64,000 nucleotides of DNA, taken from Crassaminicella profunda (GTDB lineage: Bacteria; Bacillota; Clostridia; Peptostreptococcales; Thermotaleaceae). Each line of letters begins with the position of its first letter. Positions within the stretch are counted from its first letter, which is position 1. Shown one piece after another: positions 56,811-64,000 of this stretch. The notes under the pieces were generated by a model. That model made no database searches. It was given only the letters and a program-made list of their open reading frames with translations, and had not been told where the DNA came from. The stretch is from assembly GCF_019884785.1 (NCBI RefSeq), contig NZ_CP082326.1, positions 2,969,355-3,033,354 of the forward strand, read 5' to 3'. The position numbers were made by a program, and so were the translations under genes.

Positions 56811-58004
56811 TTAGCAACAATTACAAACACTTTCTTTAGAACTATCTTTTTTCTTAACACTAGTGGTTGTGGCTTTTGGTACATGATCTAAATCAACACA
56901 ATCTGTTAATCCTAATACTTCTTCAGGTGTTTTCCATGATCTATTTTGAATAACACTAGCTTCTTCATGAGTAAGAGTCCCTTTAAAGACAGTAAGACTT
57001 CTTCTTAAATAACCATCTCTTTTACAAGCCTCTACAATTCCATCATTTGCAATAGCTTTTAAATGAGGAAAAACAGATGCTGCATAAGCAATAGAAGTTG
57101 TATGAGGCGCTGCTCCTGGTATGTTATCCACCCCATAATGGATCACTCCATCTATCTCATACGTTGGATTTTCATGAGTTGTTGGTTTATACGTTTCAAT
57201 AGCTCCTCCAACATCCGCACTCACATCTACAATCACAGATCCTTTTTTCATAAATCTTAACATATCCTTTGTAATTAAATGATCTTTCCTATGCTTTGGC
57301 CACTTCACACAATTAATCACTAAATCCATACGAGATAATATCTTTTTGATATTTTGTTGATTAGAAAACATAGTCTGTACATTTTTAGGAAAAATTTCTT
57401 CACAATGTCTCAATGTCCCAATATTAACATCCATAAGAGTCACTTGGGCACCTAATGCTGATACAATTTCTACTGCTCCTTTTCCCACAATTCCTGCTCC
57501 TAAAACCAATACATTAGCTCCTGGTGCTCCTCCAATACCACATATTAATTGTCCTCTTCCACCATTGATACTGAGAAGATAATTGACTCCCATCAATGCT
57601 CCTAATTTTCCTGCTACCTCACAATTAGGCGATCCAAATCGATGTGTATCCTCTGCTGTAAATGCAATCGCTTTCCTTTCTAATAAAGTATCTACCTCTT
57701 CTCTATTTGCCGCTGGATGTATACAAGTAAAAATAATCTGTCCTTCTTTAATCATTTCATATTCTGTAGGCTCAATTTCTTTTACCTTTACTACCATGTC
57801 ACTCTCTTGATAAATTTCTTTCATATGGTTTCTAATTTCTGCTCCAACACTTATATATTCTTCGTCCTCAAAACCCGCCTTCACACCTGCACCACTTTGT
57901 ACAAGTACCTCATGTCCGTCTGCAACCAATTCTCCAGCTTCTATTGGTGTCATAATGACACGAGATTCTCCACTTTTGATTTCCTTCAATACACCAATAA
58001 TCAT
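56811..58004 (-). CDS. ald: Alanine dehydrogenase with cysteine tail
   Basis: Interconverts L-alanine and pyruvate plus ammonia with NAD. Motifs: GVLKEIKSGESRV, KVKEIEP (catalytic Lys), CIHPAANRE (catalytic His), VLGAGIVGKGAVEI and DNIPGAAPHTTSIA. Family length is about 371; this one has 397 aa because of a C-terminal tail ending SVCNCC. Translation of the region confirms three cysteines in the last four residues. Driven by a sigma-54 promoter. Confidence 0.95.
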   Translation of the reverse strand: MIIGVLKEIKSGESRVIMTPIEAGELVADGHEVLVQSGAGVKAGFEDEEYISVGAEIRNHMKEIYQESDMVVKVKEIEPTEYEMIKEGQIIFTCIHPAANREEVDTLLERKAIAFTAEDTHRFGSPNCEVAGKLGALMGVNYLLSINGGRGQLICGIGGAPGANVLVLGAGIVGKGAVEIVSALGAQVTLMDVNIGTLRHCEEIFPKNVQTMFSNQQNIKKILSRMDLVINCVKWPKHRKDHLITKDMLRFMKKGSVIVDVSADVGGAIETYKPTTHENPTYEIDGVIHYGVDNIPGAAPHTTSIAYAASVFPHLKAIANDGIVEACKRDGYLRRSLTVFKGTLTHEEASVIQNRSWKTPEEVLGLTDCVDLDHVPKATTTSVKKKDSSKESVCNCC

Positions 58005-58056
58005 TTTTATTTCCCCCTTTTATGCTAATGGTTTTGCAATAGTCATTAACATTTAT

Positions 58057-58072
58057 TGCAATCTTCGTGCCA
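58057..58072 (-). promoter_or_regulatory. Sigma-54 promoter of ald
   Basis: TGGCACGAAGATTGCA on the minus strand matches the -24/-12 consensus (TGGCACG, 4 bp, TTGCA) exactly, about 50 bp before the ald start. Confidence 0.93.
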
Positions 58073-58177
58073 TTATACAATATTTTATTTTTTATTTTCA
58101 TCTAGCTATTTCAACATTTCTTCCCACCATTTAAGTAGTCATTATATTCTTTGACATCCATTTTATGAAACATATAT

Positions 58178-58217
58178 AAAAAAAGCTGGCATTTTTTCAT
58201 CCTGCACAGCTTTTTTT
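58178..58217 (-). terminator. Terminator after the sigma-54 activator gene
   Basis: AAAAAAAGCTG and CAGCTTTTTTT pair, with GCA/TGC extending the stem and a T-run on the minus strand. Confidence 0.8.
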
Positions 58218-58253
58218 GTTACTTTTTGGGCACTATTTGTTATTTTTTGAGCA
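58215..58253 (-). promoter_or_regulatory. Candidate enhancer repeats for the sigma-54 activator
   Basis: On the minus strand TGCCCAAAAAGTAACAAA (58215-58232) and TGCTCAAAAAATAACAAA (58236-58253) match at 16 of 18 bases and are 21 bp apart. They lie about 145-180 bp before the ald -24 box, a typical place for enhancer-binding protein sites. Confidence 0.5.
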
Positions 58254-58287
58254 ATATTTATATTTTAGCTCTATGATTTTCTATCAT

Positions 58288-59682
58288 TTATAAAATATGA
58301 TAATTTTTCATTTTTCTTTGAAGAGTTTGTCTAGGTATTTCTAATAATCTGGCAGCTTGAGAAACATTTCCCTTTGTTTTTTTTATGGCTTCTTCTATCA
58401 ATTTCTTTTCTATATGACCTACAGCTTCCTTTAATGGTCGTATAGATATTTGTACCTCATCTTCTTCTATTACCTTCATCACATTTTCAACATGTTCTAT
58501 TTCTATTTCATCAACAGTATCATCCACCATATTCATTGCATACTCTATCACATGCTCAAGTTCTCTTACATTTCCTGGCCAATGATAATCAATCAGTACA
58601 TCATAAACCTCCTTGGATACTTTTTTTATGTGTTTTTCAAGATCTTTATTGTATTTGTTGATAAAGAAATTGAGTAATATTTCAATATCTTCTTTCCGTT
58701 CTCTAAGGGGTGGAATATGCATAGATAATGTAGCTAATCGATAATAAATATCTTGTCTAATGTATCCTTCTTTTATACATTTTTTAGGACTCCTATTAGA
58801 TGCCGTAATAATCCTCACATCTACCTTTCTTTCTTTTCTATCACCTAATCTTCTAATATACCCATCCTGCAATACTCTTAATAATTTGGCTTGTAACTGA
58901 ATGGGCATAGAATTGATTTCATCTAAAAACAAAGTCCCCCCCTCAGCTAACTCAAATAATCCAGGATGATCATATGCTCCTGTAAAACTTCCCTTTGTTG
59001 TCCCAAATAAAATGCTTTCTAATAAATTTTCAGGAATAGCTGCACAATTTTGTGTAATAAAAGGTTTGTTTGCTCTAGAACTTTCATGATGAATGGCATG
59101 AGCAAACAATTCTTTTCCTGTTCCTGTTTCTCCATAAATAAAAACAGAAGCTTTTCCTTTTGCTATCTTTTTTACAAAATATTTTAGTTCTCTCATCTTT
59201 GTATTGTCAGAAATAATATCTTCTAAAGTATATCTTGCGCGATCTGGTCCTAAATGCTTTTCCATTTCATCAGTCTTCGTAAATAGTTGTGAATTCATTT
59301 CAATCACATTCATGTTTTTTTCTTTATATTTTGTAATATCCTTAGATATTTCTATAGCTCCAATAATTCTACCTTCTCCTTTAATAGGCACAGATGTATT
59401 CATAGTAACAATCTTTGTTCCTTCTATATTTACAACACTTTGCCTTTTCCTATGAATAGGTTTTCCTAGTTCCATAGCTTTAAATAATGTACTTGTATCT
59501 TTATCAATATTGGTAAAAACTTCATTTAACTTTTTTCCAATTACTTCTTCTCCATCTACTATTTCAGGATGAAACCATGGATTAAATTTTACAGAGAATA
59601 ATATTTTCCCATTTCGATCAATAATTGTAATCCCATCAATATATTCCATATCCTTTAAAAAATCTTGTTTTCCTCTCTTCAT
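58288..59682 (-). CDS. Sigma-54-dependent transcriptional activator (PAS-AAA+-Fis)
   Basis: 464 aa: PAS sensor (about 10-125), AAA+ domain (about 145-380) with Walker A GETGTGKELFAHAIH, the sigma-54 contact loop as GSFTGA (Ser for the usual Ala), Walker B GGTLFLDEIN and WPGNVRELEH, then a Fis-type HTH (GNVSQAARLLEIPRQTLQRKM). Immediately upstream of ald, which has the only sigma-54 promoter seen, so it probably controls ald in response to a small ligand. Confidence 0.94.
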   Translation of the reverse strand: MKRGKQDFLKDMEYIDGITIIDRNGKILFSVKFNPWFHPEIVDGEEVIGKKLNEVFTNIDKDTSTLFKAMELGKPIHRKRQSVVNIEGTKIVTMNTSVPIKGEGRIIGAIEISKDITKYKEKNMNVIEMNSQLFTKTDEMEKHLGPDRARYTLEDIISDNTKMRELKYFVKKIAKGKASVFIYGETGTGKELFAHAIHHESSRANKPFITQNCAAIPENLLESILFGTTKGSFTGAYDHPGLFELAEGGTLFLDEINSMPIQLQAKLLRVLQDGYIRRLGDRKERKVDVRIITASNRSPKKCIKEGYIRQDIYYRLATLSMHIPPLRERKEDIEILLNFFINKYNKDLEKHIKKVSKEVYDVLIDYHWPGNVRELEHVIEYAMNMVDDTVDEIEIEHVENVMKVIEEDEVQISIRPLKEAVGHIEKKLIEEAIKKTKGNVSQAARLLEIPRQTLQRKMKNYHIL

Positions 59683-59859
59683 AGTTCCTCCTTATGTCCT
59701 TAGTATAGCCAAAGAATATTTATTGTAATATATATTCTTTTTATATCATAAAATTCATTCTTTTTGCACTATATTTTTTCATTAAACCTAACCCTATAAA
59801 ACCATTTAGCAATATGCTATACTTTACCTATTGCATTTTATCTCTAGGAGGCCTTTATT

Positions 59860-62028
59860 TTGAAAGATTCATTTTTTCATCTATTAAAAACAGATCATCA
59901 TATTCATTTAAATAATCAACAAAAACAAGCTGTTCTTCATAAAGATGGACCCAGTCTTACCCTAGCAGTTCCAGGAAGCGGTAAGACTACCTCTCTCATT
60001 TGTAGAACAGCCAATTTAATTTTAAATCATAACATACATCCTAGTAATATATTATCTGTAACCTTCAGTAGAGCTTCTGCAAAGGATATGAAAAAACGCT
60101 TTTTTGAAGTTTTCGGAAAAGTTATTCGTCAAAATGTATATTTTTCTACTATTCATCGTTTGGCCCTGCGAATCGTCTCTAGATATGCAAAGATGAATGC
60201 TTTTGAGTATACCATCATTGAAGGAGAAAAATCACCTATTCAAAAAAATGTATTACTAAAAAGAATCTATCAACAAGTAAATCATAGTTTCCCTAATGAA
60301 GATGAATTAGAAGCCCTTTTAAGTACTATTAGCTTTGTAAAAAATTCAATGATTCATATAGAAGAATTCGTATCCTACGACTTTGAAGTGGAAAAATTTA
60401 AAGAAATATATACCCATTACGAATCTTACAAAAAGAAACATCATCTTATTGATTTTGATGATATGCTAAGCCTTGCACTTAAAATCCTTCGAAAAAACAA
60501 ACATCTGCTCACTCAGTATAGAAAACAATATCCATATATCCAAGTAGATGAAGCGCAGGATACTTCAAAGGTTCAACATGAAATCATCAAGCTCCTAACT
60601 TTTCCTAAAAACAACTTATTTATGGTAGCTGATGATGATCAAAGTATTTATGGCTTTCGAGGGGCCTATCCTCAAGCACTGCTGGATTTCTCAAAAACTT
60701 ATAAAGAGGGTCGTGTATTCTTTTTAGAAAAAAACTATCGTTCTTCCCAGGAAATTGTTACTATAAGCAATACTTTTATAAAATCTAATACAGAAAGATA
60801 TTTCAAAAATATGTATACGGATAATGAATATTACGCACCTATTTCTATGGTAAATGTTCAAAATGCAGTAGATCAACTTAACTACTTATTAGAAGAAATC
60901 AATCAAAATACAGGTACAACTGCTATACTTTACCGAAACAATCTATCTTCTGTACCCCTAATAGATACATTAGAGAGAAATAGTATTCCATTTTCTATGC
61001 AAGGATTTAATATGTCCTTTTTCAATCATTGGTTAGTAAAAGATATATTCGCCTTTTTAGATTTATCTCTAAATCCTTATGACATTACATCCTTTGAAAG
61101 GATTTATTATAAAATGAATGGTTATATATCCAAGGCATCTGTATCTTTCATAAAAGAACAGCCTAGATCCATTTCCATCTTTGATTATTTAGTTGATTTT
61201 CCCGATCTTAAACCGTATCAACAGAAAAACCTCAAACGCCTTAAGGAAGATTTTTATTCCCTTGCTCATATGAGACCACAAGCTGCTTTAAATTTCATTG
61301 AAGAAAATCTTGCTTATAAAAAATATTTAAAATCAAACTGTCAAAGGCTAAAATGTTCCTATGAAAATGTCCTATTTATCTTTACACAATTAAAAATAAT
61401 CGCTTCTAAAACCGATTCAATTATTAATTTTATGGAAAGATTTAATAAACTGCAAAAGATTCTATATTCTACAAAAAATAAAAAAGAAAATACTTCTGTT
61501 CTTTTATCAACAGTACATTCCTCAAAGGGATTAGAATTTGATCATGTTTATTTAATTGATTTAGTAGATGGGCAATTCCCTCCTAAGTCCAAGATGGATC
61601 ATTTAGACGAGGAAGAAGCTATGTACTTAGAAGAAGAAAGAAGACTTTTTTATGTAGGTATGACAAGAGCAAAAAAATCACTCTCATTAGTGGTTCCAAA
61701 GTTTCAAGATGGTGCATATATGCGTCCTTCCCCTTTTGTTGGTGAAGTAAAAAAATGCATAAATAAATGCTTTCCAGCTATAAAAGATACCTCTTATAGA
61801 AATAAAAAAGATACTTATTCTACAAGCATATCATCTACAACAAAACAAACAAATTCATCTATTTCACATCCATTTAAAATAAATACACTAGTAAAGCATA
61901 AAGCATTTGGAACAGGGTTGATAAAAGCTATTGATGGAGATATTGCACAAATTGATTTTAAAAGTTTAGGGATGAGAGGTTTATCCTTACGAATATGTAT
62001 AGAACAAAATGTTTTAAGCCCATTGTAA
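59860..62028 (+). CDS. UvrD/Rep-family DNA helicase
   Basis: 722 aa superfamily 1A helicase: AVPGSGKTTSLI (Walker A), VDEAQDTSKV, DDDQSIYGFRGAYP, STVHSSKGLEFDHVYLID and YVGMTRAKKSL. The C-terminus has a small beta domain (HKAFGTGLIKAIDGDIAQIDF) as in PcrA-like proteins. Start is TTG after AGGAGG. It is a smaller paralogue type than PcrA; its role in repair or replication is inferred. Confidence 0.93.
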   Translation: MKDSFFHLLKTDHHIHLNNQQKQAVLHKDGPSLTLAVPGSGKTTSLICRTANLILNHNIHPSNILSVTFSRASAKDMKKRFFEVFGKVIRQNVYFSTIHRLALRIVSRYAKMNAFEYTIIEGEKSPIQKNVLLKRIYQQVNHSFPNEDELEALLSTISFVKNSMIHIEEFVSYDFEVEKFKEIYTHYESYKKKHHLIDFDDMLSLALKILRKNKHLLTQYRKQYPYIQVDEAQDTSKVQHEIIKLLTFPKNNLFMVADDDQSIYGFRGAYPQALLDFSKTYKEGRVFFLEKNYRSSQEIVTISNTFIKSNTERYFKNMYTDNEYYAPISMVNVQNAVDQLNYLLEEINQNTGTTAILYRNNLSSVPLIDTLERNSIPFSMQGFNMSFFNHWLVKDIFAFLDLSLNPYDITSFERIYYKMNGYISKASVSFIKEQPRSISIFDYLVDFPDLKPYQQKNLKRLKEDFYSLAHMRPQAALNFIEENLAYKKYLKSNCQRLKCSYENVLFIFTQLKIIASKTDSIINFMERFNKLQKILYSTKNKKENTSVLLSTVHSSKGLEFDHVYLIDLVDGQFPPKSKMDHLDEEEAMYLEEERRLFYVGMTRAKKSLSLVVPKFQDGAYMRPSPFVGEVKKCINKCFPAIKDTSYRNKKDTYSTSISSTTKQTNSSISHPFKINTLVKHKAFGTGLIKAIDGDIAQIDFKSLGMRGLSLRICIEQNVLSPL

Positions 62029-62057
62029 AAGCTTTTGGAACGAATCCAAAAGCTTTT
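62027..62057. terminator. Bidirectional terminator between the helicase and pxpC
   Basis: AAAAGCTTTTGGA and TCCAAAAGCTTTT pair perfectly (13 bp), loop 5, T-runs both ways. Confidence 0.9.
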
Positions 62058-63088
62058 TATTTGATTTCTTCTACCTTGACCTCATAAAATTTTCCATTAA
62101 TTTTCAAACGATATTCCTTTGTATCAATAATTTCCCGGGCAACACATTCTTTTTTAATAGCAGTTATTCTTTCCTCTACTTCTTTTAATATACTTTGTGC
62201 TTCTTCTATACTTACTTTTTTAAAGCTTATAATATCTCCTGGTTTTGCTTGGGCTATTCTTTCTAAATCAGCATATATAACATTGGCTATTTTTGTATAG
62301 CCTCCGGTAGTTTGCCTGTCTGCCATCATAATAATAGGCTTTCCATGTCCTGGTATCTGGATAGCCCCAAAGGCAATACCATCAGAAATAATATCTGCTC
62401 CCTCTTTGTGCTCAATCTCTTCCCCATCTAAACGAAAACCCATTCGATCACATTCATTGGTTACTGTATAAGATTGAGAAAGAAAAGTTTCTATTCCCTT
62501 TTCTGTAAAATATTCCTCTTGAGGACCTAAAAGAACTCGTACCTCTAAAGAGTTTTTGTATTCTGGAATATATTTAGCTGAAACAGCTCTTCCTGTGAGC
62601 TTCAATAAAGATTCCTTTGGACTTCCTATTTTAAGTTTATCTCCTTTTTTTAGAGGTCTTCCTTCATATCCACCAATTTTCCCCTTCATATAGGTTGATT
62701 TACTTCCCATAATTTCAGGTACATTGATTCCTCCTGCAAAAGCAATATAGCTTCTACATCCTTCTTTCATTCCCCCAAAGGATAATTGATCATCCTTCTT
62801 TACATGTATACTTTTCCACATAGGAATAGCTTTTCCATTGATCATAGGAGATAATTTTCCTCCTGTAATAGCAATCACCGTACCCTCTTCAAATATGATT
62901 TGCGGTCCTAACATGGTAACTTCTAAAACAGCTTCTTTTTCATCATTTCCCACCAAAATATTTGCTACTTTGTATGAAAAATAATCCATTACTCCTGAAA
63001 CAGGAACACCAAATTGTTGATAGCCAACTCTTCCTTCATCCTGCACAGTAGTCAAAAGCCCAGGATTTAAGATTTTTATCTGTCCCAT
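62057..63088 (-). CDS. pxpC: 5-oxoprolinase subunit PxpC
   Basis: 343 aa of the KipA/PxpC (biotin-dependent carboxyltransferase) family. Motifs: LTTVQDEGRVGYQQFGVP, PVSGVMDYFSYKVAN, PGHGKPIIMMADRQTTGGY. With PxpA and PxpB it hydrolyses 5-oxoproline to glutamate using ATP. It lies 1 bp after pxpB. Confidence 0.93.
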   Translation of the reverse strand: MGQIKILNPGLLTTVQDEGRVGYQQFGVPVSGVMDYFSYKVANILVGNDEKEAVLEVTMLGPQIIFEEGTVIAITGGKLSPMINGKAIPMWKSIHVKKDDQLSFGGMKEGCRSYIAFAGGINVPEIMGSKSTYMKGKIGGYEGRPLKKGDKLKIGSPKESLLKLTGRAVSAKYIPEYKNSLEVRVLLGPQEEYFTEKGIETFLSQSYTVTNECDRMGFRLDGEEIEHKEGADIISDGIAFGAIQIPGHGKPIIMMADRQTTGGYTKIANVIYADLERIAQAKPGDIISFKKVSIEEAQSILKEVEERITAIKKECVAREIIDTKEYRLKINGKFYEVKVEEIK

Positions 63089-63829
63089 TTATTTCCCCAC
63101 CCTTTCTTTAGGGTATTTTTTATATACATAAGTATTATTTTTTATTGCTTCTTCTGTTCTTTTATAGGTATTTTCATCAATAGCTACAAATTTAATATAA
63201 TTTCCTGACCCAAGTAAAATGGGGCTTTCTCTATACGCATCGTATAGCTTTAATGGTGTTTTTCCAATTAATTGCCAACCTCCAGGACTATCTATTGGGT
63301 AAATTCCAGTTTGACTCCCTGCAATGCCTACTGACCCACCACTAATTTTCGTTCTTGGTGTTTTCAGTCTAGGAGTTGCAATTTTCTCATTCATTCCTCC
63401 CAAGTAAGGAAAACCAGGGGTAAATCCAAGCATGTATATAAGATATTCTCTTGAAGTATGAATTTTTATAACTTCTTCTACTGTTAAACCATTATGTTTT
63501 GCTACATTTTCAATGTCTGGTCCAAATTCTTTACCATAAACTGTTGGAATTTCAATTACTTCTGGTAGGGGTATCTCTATCTTATCCATTTGACTTTCTA
63601 ATAATTGTAATTGTTTCAAAAGGGAATGGTAATCTTTTTTCAATGGATCATAATGCACCATCAAAGAACGATAGGTAGGTGTCATTTCTATAATACCTTC
63701 AATATTGTTCTTTTCTATAGCAATCATCATGGCTCTTACTTTGCTATTAATCTTTTCACTGATTTCATTTCCGAACTCTATCACCAATGCTTTTTCTCCT
63801 GCTATTAAATATTTTGTTTCTCTATACAC
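63089..63829 (-). CDS. pxpB: 5-oxoprolinase subunit PxpB
   Basis: About 246 aa, KipI/PxpB family. Motifs: YMLGFTPGFPYLGGM, RLKTPRTKISGGSVGIAG, GIYPIDSPGGWQLIGKTP. I prefer GTG at 63829, 8 bp after AAGGGGG; the ATG at 63871 has no ribosome site and lies within a hairpin stem. Part of the pxp cluster with pxpC; pxpA would be beyond the right edge. Confidence 0.92.
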   Translation of the reverse strand: MYRETKYLIAGEKALVIEFGNEISEKINSKVRAMMIAIEKNNIEGIIEMTPTYRSLMVHYDPLKKDYHSLLKQLQLLESQMDKIEIPLPEVIEIPTVYGKEFGPDIENVAKHNGLTVEEVIKIHTSREYLIYMLGFTPGFPYLGGMNEKIATPRLKTPRTKISGGSVGIAGSQTGIYPIDSPGGWQLIGKTPLKLYDAYRESPILLGSGNYIKFVAIDENTYKRTEEAIKNNTYVYKKYPKERVGK

Positions 63830-63866
63830 ATTTTGTTCCCCCTTATATTGCGTTTTAAAGATTGAT

Positions 63867-63900
63867 AGCATCTAGGTAAGTAAACACTTATCTAGATGCT
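63867..63900. repeat. Hairpin between the transporter and pxpB
   Basis: AGCATCTAGGTAAGT and ACTTATCTAGATGCT form a 15-bp stem with one G-U pair and a 4-base loop. It has no T-run, so processing or attenuation is as likely as termination. Confidence 0.6.
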
Positions 63901-63916
63901 TCAATTGAACCCCTTA

Positions 63917-64000
63917 CTAATGTACTAACATTTGCATATTTTTCAGTGCATTTACTCCTGCATATCCAGCTACAAGAACAATCAATAATCCAAATACCAA
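63917..64000 (-). CDS. C-terminal end of a membrane transporter (partial; possibly NRAMP type)
   Basis: The last 27 codons (LVFGLLIVLVAGYAGVNALK, ending MLVH) encode a final membrane helix. In Clostridia an NRAMP-family metal-ion transporter is often encoded next to pxpB and pxpC, which is why I suggest that identity; the visible part is too short to prove it. Confidence 0.45.
   Translation of the reverse strand: MVFGLLIVLVAGYAGVNALKNMQMLVH

Overview
The window comes from a low-GC, anaerobic, spore-forming member of the Clostridia. The evidence is A+T-rich DNA, strong AGGAGG ribosome sites, a GerAB-type germination permease, a B12-dependent diol dehydratase microcompartment, a T-box leader and AddAB instead of RecBCD. 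Gene content resembles Alkaliphilus/Crassaminicella-type organisms, but the genus is inference. No rRNA, tRNA, CRISPR array, phage or insertion sequence was seen.

1-9.6 kb (minus strand): first part of a propanediol/glycerol-utilisation (Pdu) microcompartment operon. In transcription order it holds pduA, pduB, pduCDE (diol dehydratase), pduGH (reactivase), pduK, pduJ, pduL, eutJ and a flavoprotein that runs off the left edge. Upstream lie an AraC-type response regulator, a PocR-domain histidine kinase and a membrane protein of unknown function. Paired 12-bp direct repeats 21 bp apart sit before pduA and again before the regulatory genes, suggesting one regulator controls both.

12.8-21.6 kb: phosphatidylserine decarboxylase, glutamate dehydrogenase (plus strand), an HD-GYP phosphodiesterase, QueG and AddA. 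21.7-31.5 kb: a mixed accessory block (two acetyltransferases, DUF421, VanZ, ArAE exporter, diguanylate cyclase, Nudix, a mini OadB-like protein, five unrecognised membrane or secreted proteins, a WG-repeat remnant). It separates addA from addB (31.7-35.1 kb), genes that are normally adjacent.

35-39 kb: chemotaxis receptor, LUD-domain protein, CheV. 39.6-44.1 kb (plus): aconitase, isocitrate dehydrogenase and citrate synthase, the oxidative branch to 2-oxoglutarate, which GdhA can turn into glutamate. 44-46.4 kb: a germination permease with a small overlapping ORF, and a two-gene LysO exporter. 46.5-51.4 kb: 2-hydroxycarboxylate transporter, malic enzyme and a CitA/CitB-type two-component system, forming a malate/citrate uptake and decarboxylation module. 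51.6-53.3 kb: T-box-controlled BrnQ.

53.5-59.7 kb: a small membrane protein, a broken cupin gene, a second LUD protein behind a strong promoter with tandem operators, an NhaC antiporter, alanine dehydrogenase with a sigma-54 promoter, and a sigma-54 activator with candidate enhancer repeats between them. 59.8-64 kb: a UvrD-like helicase, 5-oxoprolinase subunits PxpC and PxpB, and the last codons of a membrane transporter cut by the right edge.
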